A DNA stretch of 64,000 bases from Limnomonas spitsbergensis (Eukaryota > Chlorophyta > Chlorophyceae > Chlamydomonadales), in assembly GCA_037349105.1 (NCBI GenBank), contig JAYJMM010000121.1:134001-198000 (forward strand), written 5' to 3'. The notes under the pieces were generated by a model. That model did no database searches. It was not told where the DNA came from and was given only the letters and a program-made list of their open reading frames with translations. Shown piece after piece: positions 1 to 12,800 of the stretch (position 1 is its first letter; every line of letters begins with the position of its first letter). The position numbers and the translations under genes were made by a program.

Positions 1-876
1 CAGAGAAAGAAAGAAAACGCCTGAGCATGGCTTGAGGAATACGGGATTTTAAACGCCGTACACCGGAGAACCCTTTTGGCAGCCTTTTAGCTTCCCCAAG
101 TGCTTCACACGGTTTCGGAGGCAACGCGCTCTCATAGCCCACGAAGAAGCCCACGCACGCGCACGGGGCTCAAATTCAAATTTACGAAACAATGTGGCAT
201 AACGGAGATTCAGACCAGACGGAGCCCTCTATAACGCTCTAGTTGATGGCGTCGCCCGGAGGTTCCTGTGCAGATCGGCTTCGGGCGCTCAGTCTGGCCG
301 TTATGTCGTCGGGTACTCCCTCCCGAGACTCGGGCACGGAACAAACATGCTCCCTTGTGCAGGCTTCAATACAGGTAGGAAGATGAAGCATGTGGTCCCT
401 ACTACTCACGTCATGCCACTCCAAGTCACGAAGCATGAATACCTCCATGGCTGATGGCTCCATGCCAGACCCCATGCATGGATTGCCTGTGGCATGTGCT
501 ACCATTCAAGCAATGACCACATCGACTTATTCAGGCTTGGTTGAGCAAGCTGGGGAATGGATGCCATAATGAAGGGCATCGCCCCATTAAGATATATCGA
601 AATCGATAATCAAAGATGAAATTTTGTTTTGCCTCATCCTACTATCGGTCCCAATACGTGATATGTCATGGGTGAACCGAAACAGCCATCCTGGTCCCTG
701 CCCTAAACAACCACTCAACAGGTGACACGAGTTTCAAACCTTATCTCTCACCCAGTTCATAACGGTTTGGATGTGGCTCCGGCCCTGAGCTGCGCTGTTC
801 CCTTCACCCAGACGCCTCCAAGGGGGCGTAGGTTTCCGGGTAGTTTTTTTTCTCTCTCTCACCCAGTGTCCTGCTC
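1..876. other. 5' flank, no gene resolved
   Basis: No ORF with convincing coding character lies here; an 88-codon minus-strand ORF at 239-505 has no recognisable motif. The stretch ends in a divergent copy of the dispersed 90-bp element (761-860). The promoter and any 5' untranslated exon of the AAA ATPase gene probably lie here or in the next exon, but no TATA-like element could be singled out. Confidence 0.4.
761..860 (+). mobile_element. 90-bp dispersed element, divergent copy 1
   Basis: It begins AACGGTTTGGATGTGGCTCC, continues with the conserved AGCTGCGCTGTTCCCTT core, an imperfect hairpin around GACGCC/GGGCGT, and ends in a T- and CT-rich tail. It is more diverged than the copies at 47-58 kb, with extra bases in the hairpin loop. 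Confidence 0.6.
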
Positions 877-3800
877 ATGCTCGTGATCTTCCACCAGATG
901 AAGGGGCATATAATAGCAAAGCAAGCATCCGTTCAGACTGAGACAGACGGTGAGAGGACCACTAGCGGCCCACACTTCCTGCACTCCAGCCGTATCCTGG
1001 CAGCGTGCAACAGCCGGATCTCTCAAGGCATGGACCAGGCAGCCATGAAGCTCCTGGTGCATAGGAGCATGGCCGAGCTGGAGTCTGATCTCACGCCAAA
1101 GTTCATGCCTAATCAAGTGAAGGTACGTCTGAACATCAGGGGTCCAGTCATATGTCTCTTGAGGGCTGTATTCCAATCCTGAATGCACGATTTTTGCTTT
1201 TGGAACATGAAGGTCACTTGACAACGTATCCTCTGATGCTGTTGTGGTAATTATATAAGTCGATACAGCCACAGACATGCCTCATCAAGGGGACTAGTCG
1301 ATACAAGAATAATGCAAGATCTTGATGCCTTATAATATGCTTCGTCATGCATGCCACTGATCCTGTTTATTACTCAAATTGCCTCTGGAATTCAAAATAT
1401 GCCCGAAGGGGGCTTCGGAGGTGAAACTGGTATCAGCAGCAACCTGGCATGAGACTCACTCTGTGGAAGTTGTCCCTAATTGATTATTCCTCCCCATCCA
1501 CCTTCAGACCTTCCATTTAGCTGCAGCGCTTTCGGCGGATGCAGGAACAAAGGTGCTGCTGCATCACGCAGAAGAATCAAAACGTGCTTGGATTCAGGTA
1601 AGCGCACAAATGTCTACACGTGCTTGGATTCAGGTAAGCGCACAAATGTCTACACGTGCTTGGATTCAGGTAAGCGCACAAATGTCTACACATGCTTGGA
1701 TTCAGGTAAGCGCACAAATGTCTACACATGCTTGGATTCAGGTAAGCGCACAAATGTCTACACGTGCTTGGATTCAGGTAAGCGCACAAATGTCTACACA
1801 TGCTTGGATTCAGGTAAGCGCACAAATGTCTACACATGCTTGGATTCAGGTAAGCGCACAAATGTCTACACATGCTTGGATTCAGGTAAGCGCACAAATG
1901 TCTACACGTGCTTGGATTCAGGTAAGCGCACAAATGTCTACACATGCTTGGATTCAGGTAAGCGCACAAATGTCTACACGTGCTTGGATTCAGGTAAGCG
2001 CACAAATGTCTACACATGCTTGGATTCAGGTAAGCGCACAAATGTCTACACGTGCTTGGATTCAGGTAAGCGCACAAATGTCTACACATGCTTGGATTCA
2101 GGTAAGCGCACAAATGTCTACACATGCTTGGATTCAGGTAAGCGCACAAATGTCTACACGTGCTTGGATTCAGGTAAGCGCACAAATGTCTACACATGCT
2201 TGGATTCAGGTAAGCGCACAAATGTCTACACGTGCTTGGATTCAGGTAAGCGCACAAATGTCTACACATGCTTGGATTCAGGTAAGCGCACAAATGTCAA
2301 CACATGCTTGGATTCAGGTAAGCGCACAAATGTCTACACATGCTTGGATTCAGGTAAGCGCACAAATGTCTACACATGCTTGGATTCAGGTAAGCGCACA
2401 AATGTCTACACATGCTTGGATTCAGGTAAGCGCACAAATGTCTACACATGCTTGGATTCAGGTAAGCGCACAAATGTCTACACATGCTTGGATTCAGGTA
2501 AGCGCACAAATGTCAACACATGCTTGGATTCAGGTAAGCGCACAAATGTCTACACATGCTTGGATTCAGGTAAGCGCACAAATGTCTACACGTGCTTGGA
2601 TTCAGGTAAGCGCACAAATGTCTACACATGCTTGGATTCAGGTAAGCGCACAAATGTCTACACGTGCTTGGATTCAGGTAAGCGCACAAATGTCTACACA
2701 TGCTTGGATTCAGGTAAGCGCACAAATGTCTACACATGCTTGGATTCAGGTAAGCGCACAAATGTCAACACATGCTTGGATTCAGGTAAGCGCACAAATG
2801 TCTACACGTGCTTGGATTCAGGTAAGCGCACAAATGTCAACACATGCTTGGATTCAGGTAAGCGCACAAATGTCAACACATGCTTGGATTCAGGTAAGCG
2901 CACAAATGTCTACACGTGCTTGGATTCAGGTAAGCGCACAAATGTCTACACATGCTTGGATTCAGGTAAGCGCACAAATGTCTACACATGCTTGGATTCA
3001 GGTAAGCGCACAAATGTCAACACATGCTTGGATTCAGGTAAGCGCACAAATGTCTACACATGCTTGGATTCAGGTAAGCGCACAAATGTCTACACATGCT
3101 TGGATTCAGGTAAGCGCACAAATGTCTACACATGCTTGGATTCAGGTAAGCGCACAAATGTCTACACATGCTTGGATTCAGGTAAGCGCACAAATGTCAA
3201 CACATGCTTGGATTCAGGTAAGCGCACAAATGTCAACACATGCTTGGATTCAGGTAAGCGCACAAATGTCTACACGTGCTTGGATTCAGGTAAGCGCACA
3301 AATGTCTACACATGCTTGGATTCAGGTAAGCGCACAAATGTCTACACGTGCTTGGATTCAGGTAAGCGCACAAATGTCTACACATGCTTGGATTCAGGTA
3401 AGCGCACAAATGTCAACACATGCTTGGATTCAGGTAAGCGCACAAATGTCTACACATGCTTGGATTCAGGTAAGCGCACAAATGTCAACACATGCTTGGA
3501 TTCAGGTAAGCGCACAAATGTCTACACATGCTTGGATTCAGGTAAGCGCACAAATGTCTACACGTGCTTGGATTCAGGTAAGCGCACAAATGTCTACACA
3601 TGCTTGGATTCAGGTAAGCGCACAAATGTCTACACGTGCTTGGATTCAGGTAAGCGCACAAATGTCTACACATGCTTGGATTCAGGTAAGCGCACAAATG
3701 TCTACACATGCTTGGATTCAGGTAAGCGCACAAATGTCTACACATGCTTGGATTCAGGTAAGCGCACAAATGTCTACACATGCTTGGATTCAGGTAAGCG

Positions 3801-6800
3801 CACAAATGTCAACACATGCTTGGATTCAGGTAAGCGCACAAATGTCTACACGTGCTTGGATTCAGGTAAGCGCACAAATGTCTACACATGCTTGGATTCA
3901 GGTAAGCGCACAAATGTCAACACATGCTTGGATTCAGGTAAGCGCACAAATGTCTACACATGCTTGGATTCAGGTAAGCGCACAAATGTCTACACGTGCT
4001 TGGATTCAGGTAAGCGCACAAATGTCAACACATGCTTGGATTCAGGTAAGCGCACAAATGTCTACACGTGCTTGGATTCAGGTAAGCGCACAAATGTCTA
4101 CACATGCTTGGATTCAGGTAAGCGCACAAATGTCTACACATGCTTGGATTCAGGTAAGCGCACAAATGTCTACACGTGCTTGGATTCAGGTAAGCGCACA
4201 AATGTCAACACATGCTTGGATTCAGGTAAGCGCACAAATGTCTACACATGCTTGGATTCAGGTAAGCGCACAAATGTCTACACATGCTTGGATTCAGGTA
4301 AGCGCACAAATGTCTACACGTGCTTGGATTCAGGTAAGCGCACAAATGTCTACACATGCTTGGATTCAGGTAAGCGCACAAATGTCTACACATGCTTGGA
4401 TTCAGGTAAGCGCACAAATGTCAACACGTGCTTGGATTCAGGTAAGCGCACAAATGTCTACACATGCTTGGATTCAGGTAAGCGCACAAATGTCTACACA
4501 TGCTTGGATTCAGGTAAGCGCACAAATGTCTACACGTGCTTGGATTCAGGTAAGCGCACAAATGTCTACACATGCTTGGATTCAGGTAAGCGCACAAATG
4601 TCTACACGTGCTTGGATTCAGGTAAGCGCACAAATGTCTACACATGCTTGGATTCAGGTAAGCGCACAAATGTCTACACATGCTTGGATTCAGGTAAGCG
4701 CACAAATGTCAACACATGCTTGGATTCAGGTAAGCGCACAAATGTCTACACATGCTTGGATTCAGGTAAGCTCACAAATGTCTACACGTGCTTGGATTCA
4801 GGTAAGCGCACAAATGTCTACACGTGCTTGGATTCAGGTAAGCGCACAAATGTCTACACATGCTTGGATTCAGGTAAGCGCACAAATGTCTACACATGCT
4901 TGGATTCAGGTAAGCGCACAAATGTCTACACGTGCTTGGATTCAGGTAAGCGCACAAATGTCTACACATGCTTGGATTCAGGTAAGCGCACAAATGTCTA
5001 CACGTGCTTGGATTCAGGTAAGCGCACAAATGTCTACACGTGCTTGGATTCAGGTAAGCGCACAAATGTCTACACATGCTTGGATTCAGGTAAGCGCACA
5101 AATGTCAACACATGCTTGGATTCAGGTAAGCGCACAAATGTCTACACATGCTTGGATTCAGGTAAGCGCACAAATGTCTACACATGCTTGGATTCAGGTA
5201 AGCGCACAAATGTCTACACATGCTTGGATTCAGGTAAGCGCACAAATGTCTACACATGCTTGGATTCAGGTAAGCGCACAAATGTCTACACATGCTTGGA
5301 TTCAGGTAAGCGCACAAATGTCTACACATGCTTGGATTCAGGTAAGCGCACAAATGTCTACACATGCTTGGATTCAGGTAAGCGCACAAATGTCTACACA
5401 TGCTTGGATTCAGGTAAGCGCACAAATGTCTACACGTGCTTGGATTCAGGTAAGCGCACAAATGTCTACACATGCTTGGATTCAGGTAAGCGCACAAATG
5501 TCAACACATGCTTGGATTCAGGTAAGCGCACAAATGTCTACACATGCTTGGATTCAGGTAAGCGCACAAATGTCTACACGTGCTTGGATTCAGGTAAGCG
5601 CACAAATGTCTACACGTGCTTGGATTCAGGTAAGCGCACAAATGTCTACACATGCTTGGATTCAGGTAAGCGCACAAATGTCTACACATGCTTGGATTCA
5701 GGTAAGCGCACAAATGTCTACACGTGCTTGGATTCAGGTAAGCGCACAAATGTCTACACATGCTTGGATTCAGGTAAGCGCACAAATGTCTACACATGCT
5801 TGGATTCAGGTAAGCGCACAAATGTCTACACATGCTTGGATTCAGGTAAGCGCACAAATGTCTACACATGCTTGGATTCAGGTAAGCGCACAAATGTCAA
5901 CACATGCTTGGATTCAGGTAAGCGCACAAATGTCTACACGTGCTTGGATTCAGGTAAGCGCACAAATGTCTACACGTGCTTGGATTCAGGTAAGCGCACA
6001 AATGTCTACACATGCTTGGATTCAGGTAAGCGCACAAATGTCTACACATGCTTGGATTCAGGTAAGCGCACAAATGTCTACACATGCTTGGATTCAGGTA
6101 AGCGCACAAATGTCTACACATGCTTGGATTCAGGTAAGCGCACAAATGTCTACACGTGCTTGGATTCAGGTAAGCGCACAAATGTCTACACGTGCTTGGA
6201 TTCAGGTAAGCGCACAAATGTCTACACATGCTTGGATTCAGGTAAGCGCACAAATGTCTACACATGCTTGGATTCAGGTAAGCGCACAAATGTCTACACG
6301 TGCTTGGATTCAGGTAAGCGCACAAATGTCTACACGTGCTTGGATTCAGGTAAGCGCACAAATGTCTACACATGCTTGGATTCAGGTAAGCGCACAAATG
6401 TCTACACATGCTTGGATTCAGGTAAGCGCACAAATGTCTACACGTGCTTGGATTCAGGTAAGCGCACAAATGTCTACACGTGCTTGGATTCAGGTAAGCG
6501 CACAAATGTCTACACATGCTTGGATTCAGGTAAGCGCACAAATGTCTACACGTGCTTGGATTCAGGTAAGCGCACAAATGTCTACACATGCTTGGATTCA
6601 GGTAAGCGCACAAATGTCTACACATGCTTGGATTCAGGTAAGCGCACAAATGTCTACACATGCTTGGATTCAGGTAAGCGCACAAATGTCAACACATGCT
6701 TGGATTCAGGTAAGCGCACAAATGTCTACACGTGCTTGGATTCAGGTAAGCGCACAAATGTCTACACGTGCTTGGATTCAGGTAAGCGCACAAATGTCTA

Positions 6801-9800
6801 CACGTGCTTGGATTCAGGTAAGCGCACAAATGTCTACACGTGCTTGGATTCAGGTAAGCGCACAAATGTCTACACGTGCTTGGATTCAGGTAAGCGCACA
6901 AATGTCTACACGTGCTTGGATACAGGTCAAGGCAGGAGGATGCTTTGCTGGATCCTGCCAGGTTAGCACAGAATAATATAACACAATGTCTGGATTCAGG
7001 CAGGATCCACGTCAACGCAGAATATTAAGAAACATGCTGAGATCCAGGTATACGAGAGATACGAGATTGTTCCAGATCATTCCATGTTATCTGAGACAGA
7101 TGATGCAGGTCCCCATCAATAACAGAGACAGCAATCTAGTGGTCAAAGAAAGAATGAAATAAAGGAAACAGCTCCCTTTATGTCCAGCATGAGCAAGGAT
7201 GTCAAGAATGTGCTGTGCATAAGACCCAGGCTGTGATCATGCCATTTCGACTTGGCCCTGCAGCCCAGAAGACACTACATGCCAGGTAGGGGCATGAGGG
7301 TCAAGAATAACTCACACAACCAATGGGCCGATTAGCACATGCTGTGTCCACACCGGTATGAAAGTGTCCTGAAGCTCCGGATAATTGAACAGACTTTTTG
7401 TTTAATTTGCCTTTGTCCTCTCAGCCTGCCTCTACCTGATCCAACACAGCCCAGGTTGGCAGTCCTGCAGCAGCTTCAGGCAGCAAAGCAGAGGAAGGAA
7501 GCTAGAAACCCAGATCATTGAACATATGGTGCTTGCTGCTCAAATTGCTCTATTCCTCTCTGCCTGTCTCCACCTGCCCTATGCCTCCTCCACCACTGGC
7601 CAGGTCTGCGGTCTTACAGCAGATTCAGGCAGTGAAGCAGAGGAAGGAAGCTCAAAACCTGATACAACAGACGATGCTTGTCGCTGAAATTGCTTTGATC
7701 CTCTTTGCCTGTCTCCATTAGCTCCATCACAGACCAGGCTTGCAGCCATTAGGCCGAGGCTGTGTCTGCGCCTTTTTAAAGTTTCTAAAAATGATCTGCA
7801 GCTCCCGATCGCTCAACAGACGATGCTTGCTGCTCAAATTGCGTTTCACCTCTCCACCTGTCTCCTTCTGCTGATCTACCTCAGGCCAGGTCTGCAGTCC
7901 TGCAGCAGCTTCAGGCAGCTAAGCAGAGGAAGGAAGCTCAAAACCCCAATCAACAGGTAAGCACTTCGAAGAAATGATTAAGAATCAATTAATCAATACA
8001 TGCGCATGTCCTCAAACTTGAGACCTGACCACCCCAGACATGATTACAAATTGACTGTGGGTACTGGTTCGTGTGATGAAGTGTGAGATGCTCCTTGTCA
8101 CGATGAGTGCCAATGTTAAGAATCCGGACAGCATTTCAAACGCTCAATCAGACGCCTGCTCGTCTGCTTCATTGGCCTTCTCAGGATGTCATTTCATTAT
8201 TTAAGTCTGTTTCACTGACCTCATTGCGGGTATTGGCCTAGCAGGCACCTCGAGTGGTAAGCCACCGCCAACCAGACACAGATCAACCCAGGCACCTTGC
8301 ACATGGTAGCAAAGTCAGCCACTCCAGCATGCCAAGGGGAGCAGCTACCGGCAGTGGGCCAGATACGAACTTCGGCAGCGCCGGAGGGAGTAGCCGCGGC
8401 AAGAGACCAGCAGCTGCAGAGGCTCCTTGGGCCGGCACGGGCAGTGAGGGGAGGAGAGAGCTGCCAACGAAGACTGCTGGTGTCAGCTGCGTGCCTGCAA
8501 CGGGTCGGGAGGAGGCGATGTACGTGTCATCCGGAGAGGAGGATGGCCATGCTGGGGAGGGGAGTCGGCAAGTGGACGTCGAATGGCAGAAAGGCATTGA
8601 CAGGAGAGGCCCTCCACCTGGGATGCCACCGCCACATCAGGCACATCAGCTGCCACCGCAACAGCCGTATCATCAGCAGCAGCAGGGGCAGACTGGGGCA
8701 GGGGGGTGGCAGCGTCCGCAACATCAGCAGCAGGGTCAGCTGGCAGGAGAGGGCGCTTGGAAACAGCCTCGGAATGCTGGTGGGGGTGGTGCCCAGCCGG
8801 CGCACCACCTGCAGCCGAGTTCCGCTGATGCTGCAGCTGCTGCTGCTGCTGGCCCTGCTCCTGGCGCTGGGTTTGTCAGCGCAAGAACACAGCTGGCCAT
8901 GGAGATGGCTAAGAAGGGACAAACGTATCAACCAGGGAGCAGCGGGCAGCAGCAGGTAAAATATCGTTCGTTATAAATTTGAAAGAAATACTCAAATCTG
9001 CTGTTGGGTGAGGACAAAGGAACTTGTTTGAGATTAGGAATGGTCCAACCACGGAGCAGCGGCCAGCAGCAGGTAATATGTTATAATTTATTAAAGAATT
9101 AAACGATTGAAACGTTGGGCAGCGATAAAGGAAGAAACCTGTCTCAGCTTGGCAATCAGCCAATCAAAGGAGCGGTCGGCAGTAGGCGATATTCATAAAT
9201 GACACACCCTGGGGGCTAGGTTTATGAAGCAACCTGTGCAAGGTTAGAAATTGGCCTAGCAGAGGTGCAGCAACCAGCAGCAGGTGAGATCAATAAAGGA
9301 CACACCCTGGGATGTGGATTCATGGATCTACCTGTCTAAGGTTTGAAATCTATTAAGCAGAGGGGCAGGGGCCAGCATCAGGTGAGATCAGTAAATGACA
9401 CACCTGGGGGGCATTTATTCATGAAGCTACCTGTCCAAGGTTTTAAATCGGCTAGGCAAATATGCTGTGACCAGCAGCAGGTGAGATAAAAAACGACACC
9501 CTGGGGCATTTATTCACGAGCCTACCTGTCCAAGGTTTTAAATCAGCCTAGCAGCGAGACAGTAACCAGCAACCGGTCAGATCCATAAATGATACACCCT
9601 GGGACGCAGATTCATGAAGCGACCTGTCCCATGTTTGAAATATATTAAGCATTGGGGTAGCGGCCAGCAGCAGGTAGAATCAATTAATGACACACCCTGG
9701 GGTGTAGATTCACGAGCCGGAGTAGCAGAGAGACAGCAGTCAGCAGCAGGTGAGGTCGGTAAAAGACAGTCTCTGGTAAAGGACACACCCTGGGGGAATT

Positions 9801-12800
9801 TATTCATGAAGCTACCTGTCCAAGGTTTGAAATCGGCCAGGCATGGAAACTGCGGCCAACAGCATGTGAGATCAAGTCCTGTCATGATATACCCCTATAG
9901 GCCCTATAGCCCTAGGGCCTATGGCTATACCTATAGGGCCTATATAGGGCTTAAATCAGCATATTCTGACTTCGCAATCGGCAAAGCAAGGGAGCAGCGG
10001 CCAGCTTTTGGAGAATGCTCCCATGTTTAGGCTTCCACACCTCCTCACGTCAGATGTCAGAAGTTTTCCAATGCAAATTGCCATGGGTCACATGATCATA
10101 ATAGGACGCACAATATGCCCTTCCTGTCATGGTGCAGGAATGACACTAAGTGCATATTGTGCTTTTTCCAATATGCACTTCCTGTCATGGTGCAGGAATG
10201 ACACTAAGTGCATATTGTGCTTTTTCCAATATGCACTTCCCGTCATGGTGCTGGAATGACACTAAGTGCATATTGTGCTTTTTCCAATATGCACTTCCCG
10301 TCATGGTGCAGGAATGACACTAAGTGCATATTGTGCGTTTTCCAATATGCACTTCCTGTCATGGTGCAGGAATGACACTAAGTGCATATTGTGCGTTTTC
10401 CAATATGCACTTCCTGTCATGGTGCAGGAATGACACTAAGTGCATATTGTGCGTTTTCCAATATGCACTTCCTGTCATGGTGCAGGAATGACACTAAGTG
10501 CATATTGTGCGTTTTCCAATATGCACTTCCTGTCATATTGGAAGGGATAATATGAAAGGAAGTGCATATTGGATGATCAGCATCGATCTGCTCGTGCTGA
10601 TCATGCTGATCAGCAGCGTGCCTATGCGCCTGTGTTCAGGGCGGCAATTACTCCGCCCTCCTTTATTCATATGCATGTTGTGATTTCATGTGTCCGCAGG
10701 GTGGCGGTGGGTACCAACGCTCTCTAAAGAAACAGGTGACAGCAGGTGGCAGCTGCGGCTTAAGCCTGCCTTTTTCAATTCATACGTGTGTTATGACTTG
10801 ATGTGTCTGCAGGGTGGCGGTGGGTACCAGCGCCCTCTCAAGAGGCAGGTGCCAGCAGGTGGTAGTCGCGGCTTTACTCCACCATCCTTTATTCAGAAGG
10901 CGCTCAACGGCCCTCAGGCGTCATCAGGGGTCCGGAAGGGGGCAGGCGGCGCGGGAGCTGGCGGGGGACAAGCAGGAGGGGCCGGAGGAGGAGGAGGAGA
11001 GGGGGCTGAGTTCTCTGACCGAGTGATGGAACTACTGGCAGGTGAGCATGGCGTGTGCGCAGGCGTAAGATGTGAGTATTGCAACATCCATGTTTCAAAT
11101 ATTCAGGAGAAGCTGAAGTTCCTATCGACTTATAATTTGGCCCCACCCTAAACTCTAAGAAACTTGAATCATAATCTGAGGCTCTTTTTGGATTTTATTC
11201 TTTGCGTGTCAGCAGCAATTGAATCTGACTGGGGGCAGAACAGGGAATGATCCTAGTGGCACGCTGCATGGCCCAAAGAAACAGGGTTATTGGTAGACCT
11301 AAATCGGGTGGAAACGCCAGTCCACACTCAAAGAAACAGGGTTATTGGTAGACCTGTATCGGGTGGAAACGCCAGTCCACACTCAAAGAAACAGGGTTAT
11401 TGGTAGACCTGTATCGGGTGGAAACGCCAGTCCACACTCAAAGAAACAGGGTTATTGGTAGACCTATATCGGGTGGAATCGCCAGTCCACACTCAAAGAA
11501 ACAGGGTTATTGGTAGACCTGTATCGGGTGGAAACGCCAGTCCACACTCAAAGAAACAGGGTTATTGGTAGACCTATATCGGGTGGAATCGCCAGTCCAC
11601 ACTCAAAGAAACAGGGTTATTGGTAGACCTATATCGGGTGGAATCGCCAGTCCACACTCAAAGAAACAGGGTTATTGGTAGACCTATATCGGGTGGAATC
11701 GCCAGTCCACACTCAAAGAAACAGGGTTATTGGTAGACCTATATCGGGTGGAATCGCCAGTCCACACTCAAAGAAACAGGGTTATTGGTAGACCTATATC
11801 GGGTGGAAACACCAGTCCACACTCAAAGAAACAGGGTTATTGGTAGACCTGTATCGGGTGGAATCGCCAGTCCACACTCAAAGAAACAGGGTTATTGGTA
11901 GACCTATATCGGGTGGAATCGCCAGTCCACACTCAAAGAAACAGGGTTATTGGTAGACCTATATCGGGTGGAATCGCCAGTCCACACTCAAAGAAACAGG
12001 GTTATTGGTAGACCTATATCGGGTGGAATCGCCAGTCCACACTCAAAGAAACAGGGTTATTGGTAGACCTATATCGGGTGGAATCGCCAGTCCACACTCA
12101 AAGAAACAGGGTTATTGGTAGACCTATATCGGGTGGAATCGCCAGTCCACACTCAAAGAAACAGGGTTATTGGTAGACCTATATCGGGTGGAATCGCCAG
12201 TCCACACTCAAAGAAACAGGGTTATTGGTAGACCTATATCGGGTGGAATCGCCAGTCCACACTCAAAGAAACAGGGTTATTGGTAGACCTATATCGGGTG
12301 GAATCGCCAGTCCACACTCAAAGAAACAGGGTTATTGGTAGACCTATATCGGGTGGAAACACCAGTCCACACTCAAAGAAACAGGGTTATTGGTAGACCT
12401 GTATCGGGTGGAAACGCCAGTCCACACTCAAAGAAACAGGGTTATTGGTAGACCTATATCGGGTGGAATCGCCAGTCCACACTCAAAGAAACAGGGTTAT
12501 TGGTAGACCTATATCGGGTGGAATCGCCAGTCCACACTCAAAGAAACAGGGTTATTGGTAGACCTATATCGGGTGGAATCGCCAGTCCACACTCAAAGAA
12601 ACAGGGTTATTGGTAGACCTATATCGGGTGGAATCGCCAGTCCACACTCAAAGAAACAGGGTTATTGGTAGACCTATATCGGGTGGAATCGCCAGTCCAC
12701 ACTCAAAGAAACAGGGTTATTGGTAGACCTATATCGGGTGGAATCGCCAGTCCACACTCAAAGAAACAGGGTTATTGGTAGACCTGTATCGGGTGGAAAC

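Noticed and set aside
1480..6976. Giant ORFs of about 1,800 codons through the 36-bp array
   Set aside because: Any stop-free unit whose length is a multiple of three gives such ORFs. The exon frame ends at a clear donor and continues in frame at 7885, so the array is best read as intron, with translation possible only through alternative splicing.
7339..7721. Exon copies at 7450 and 7605 as mutually exclusive alternative exons
   Set aside because: Both lack a GT donor after the exon and run into stop codons, so they are decayed copies.
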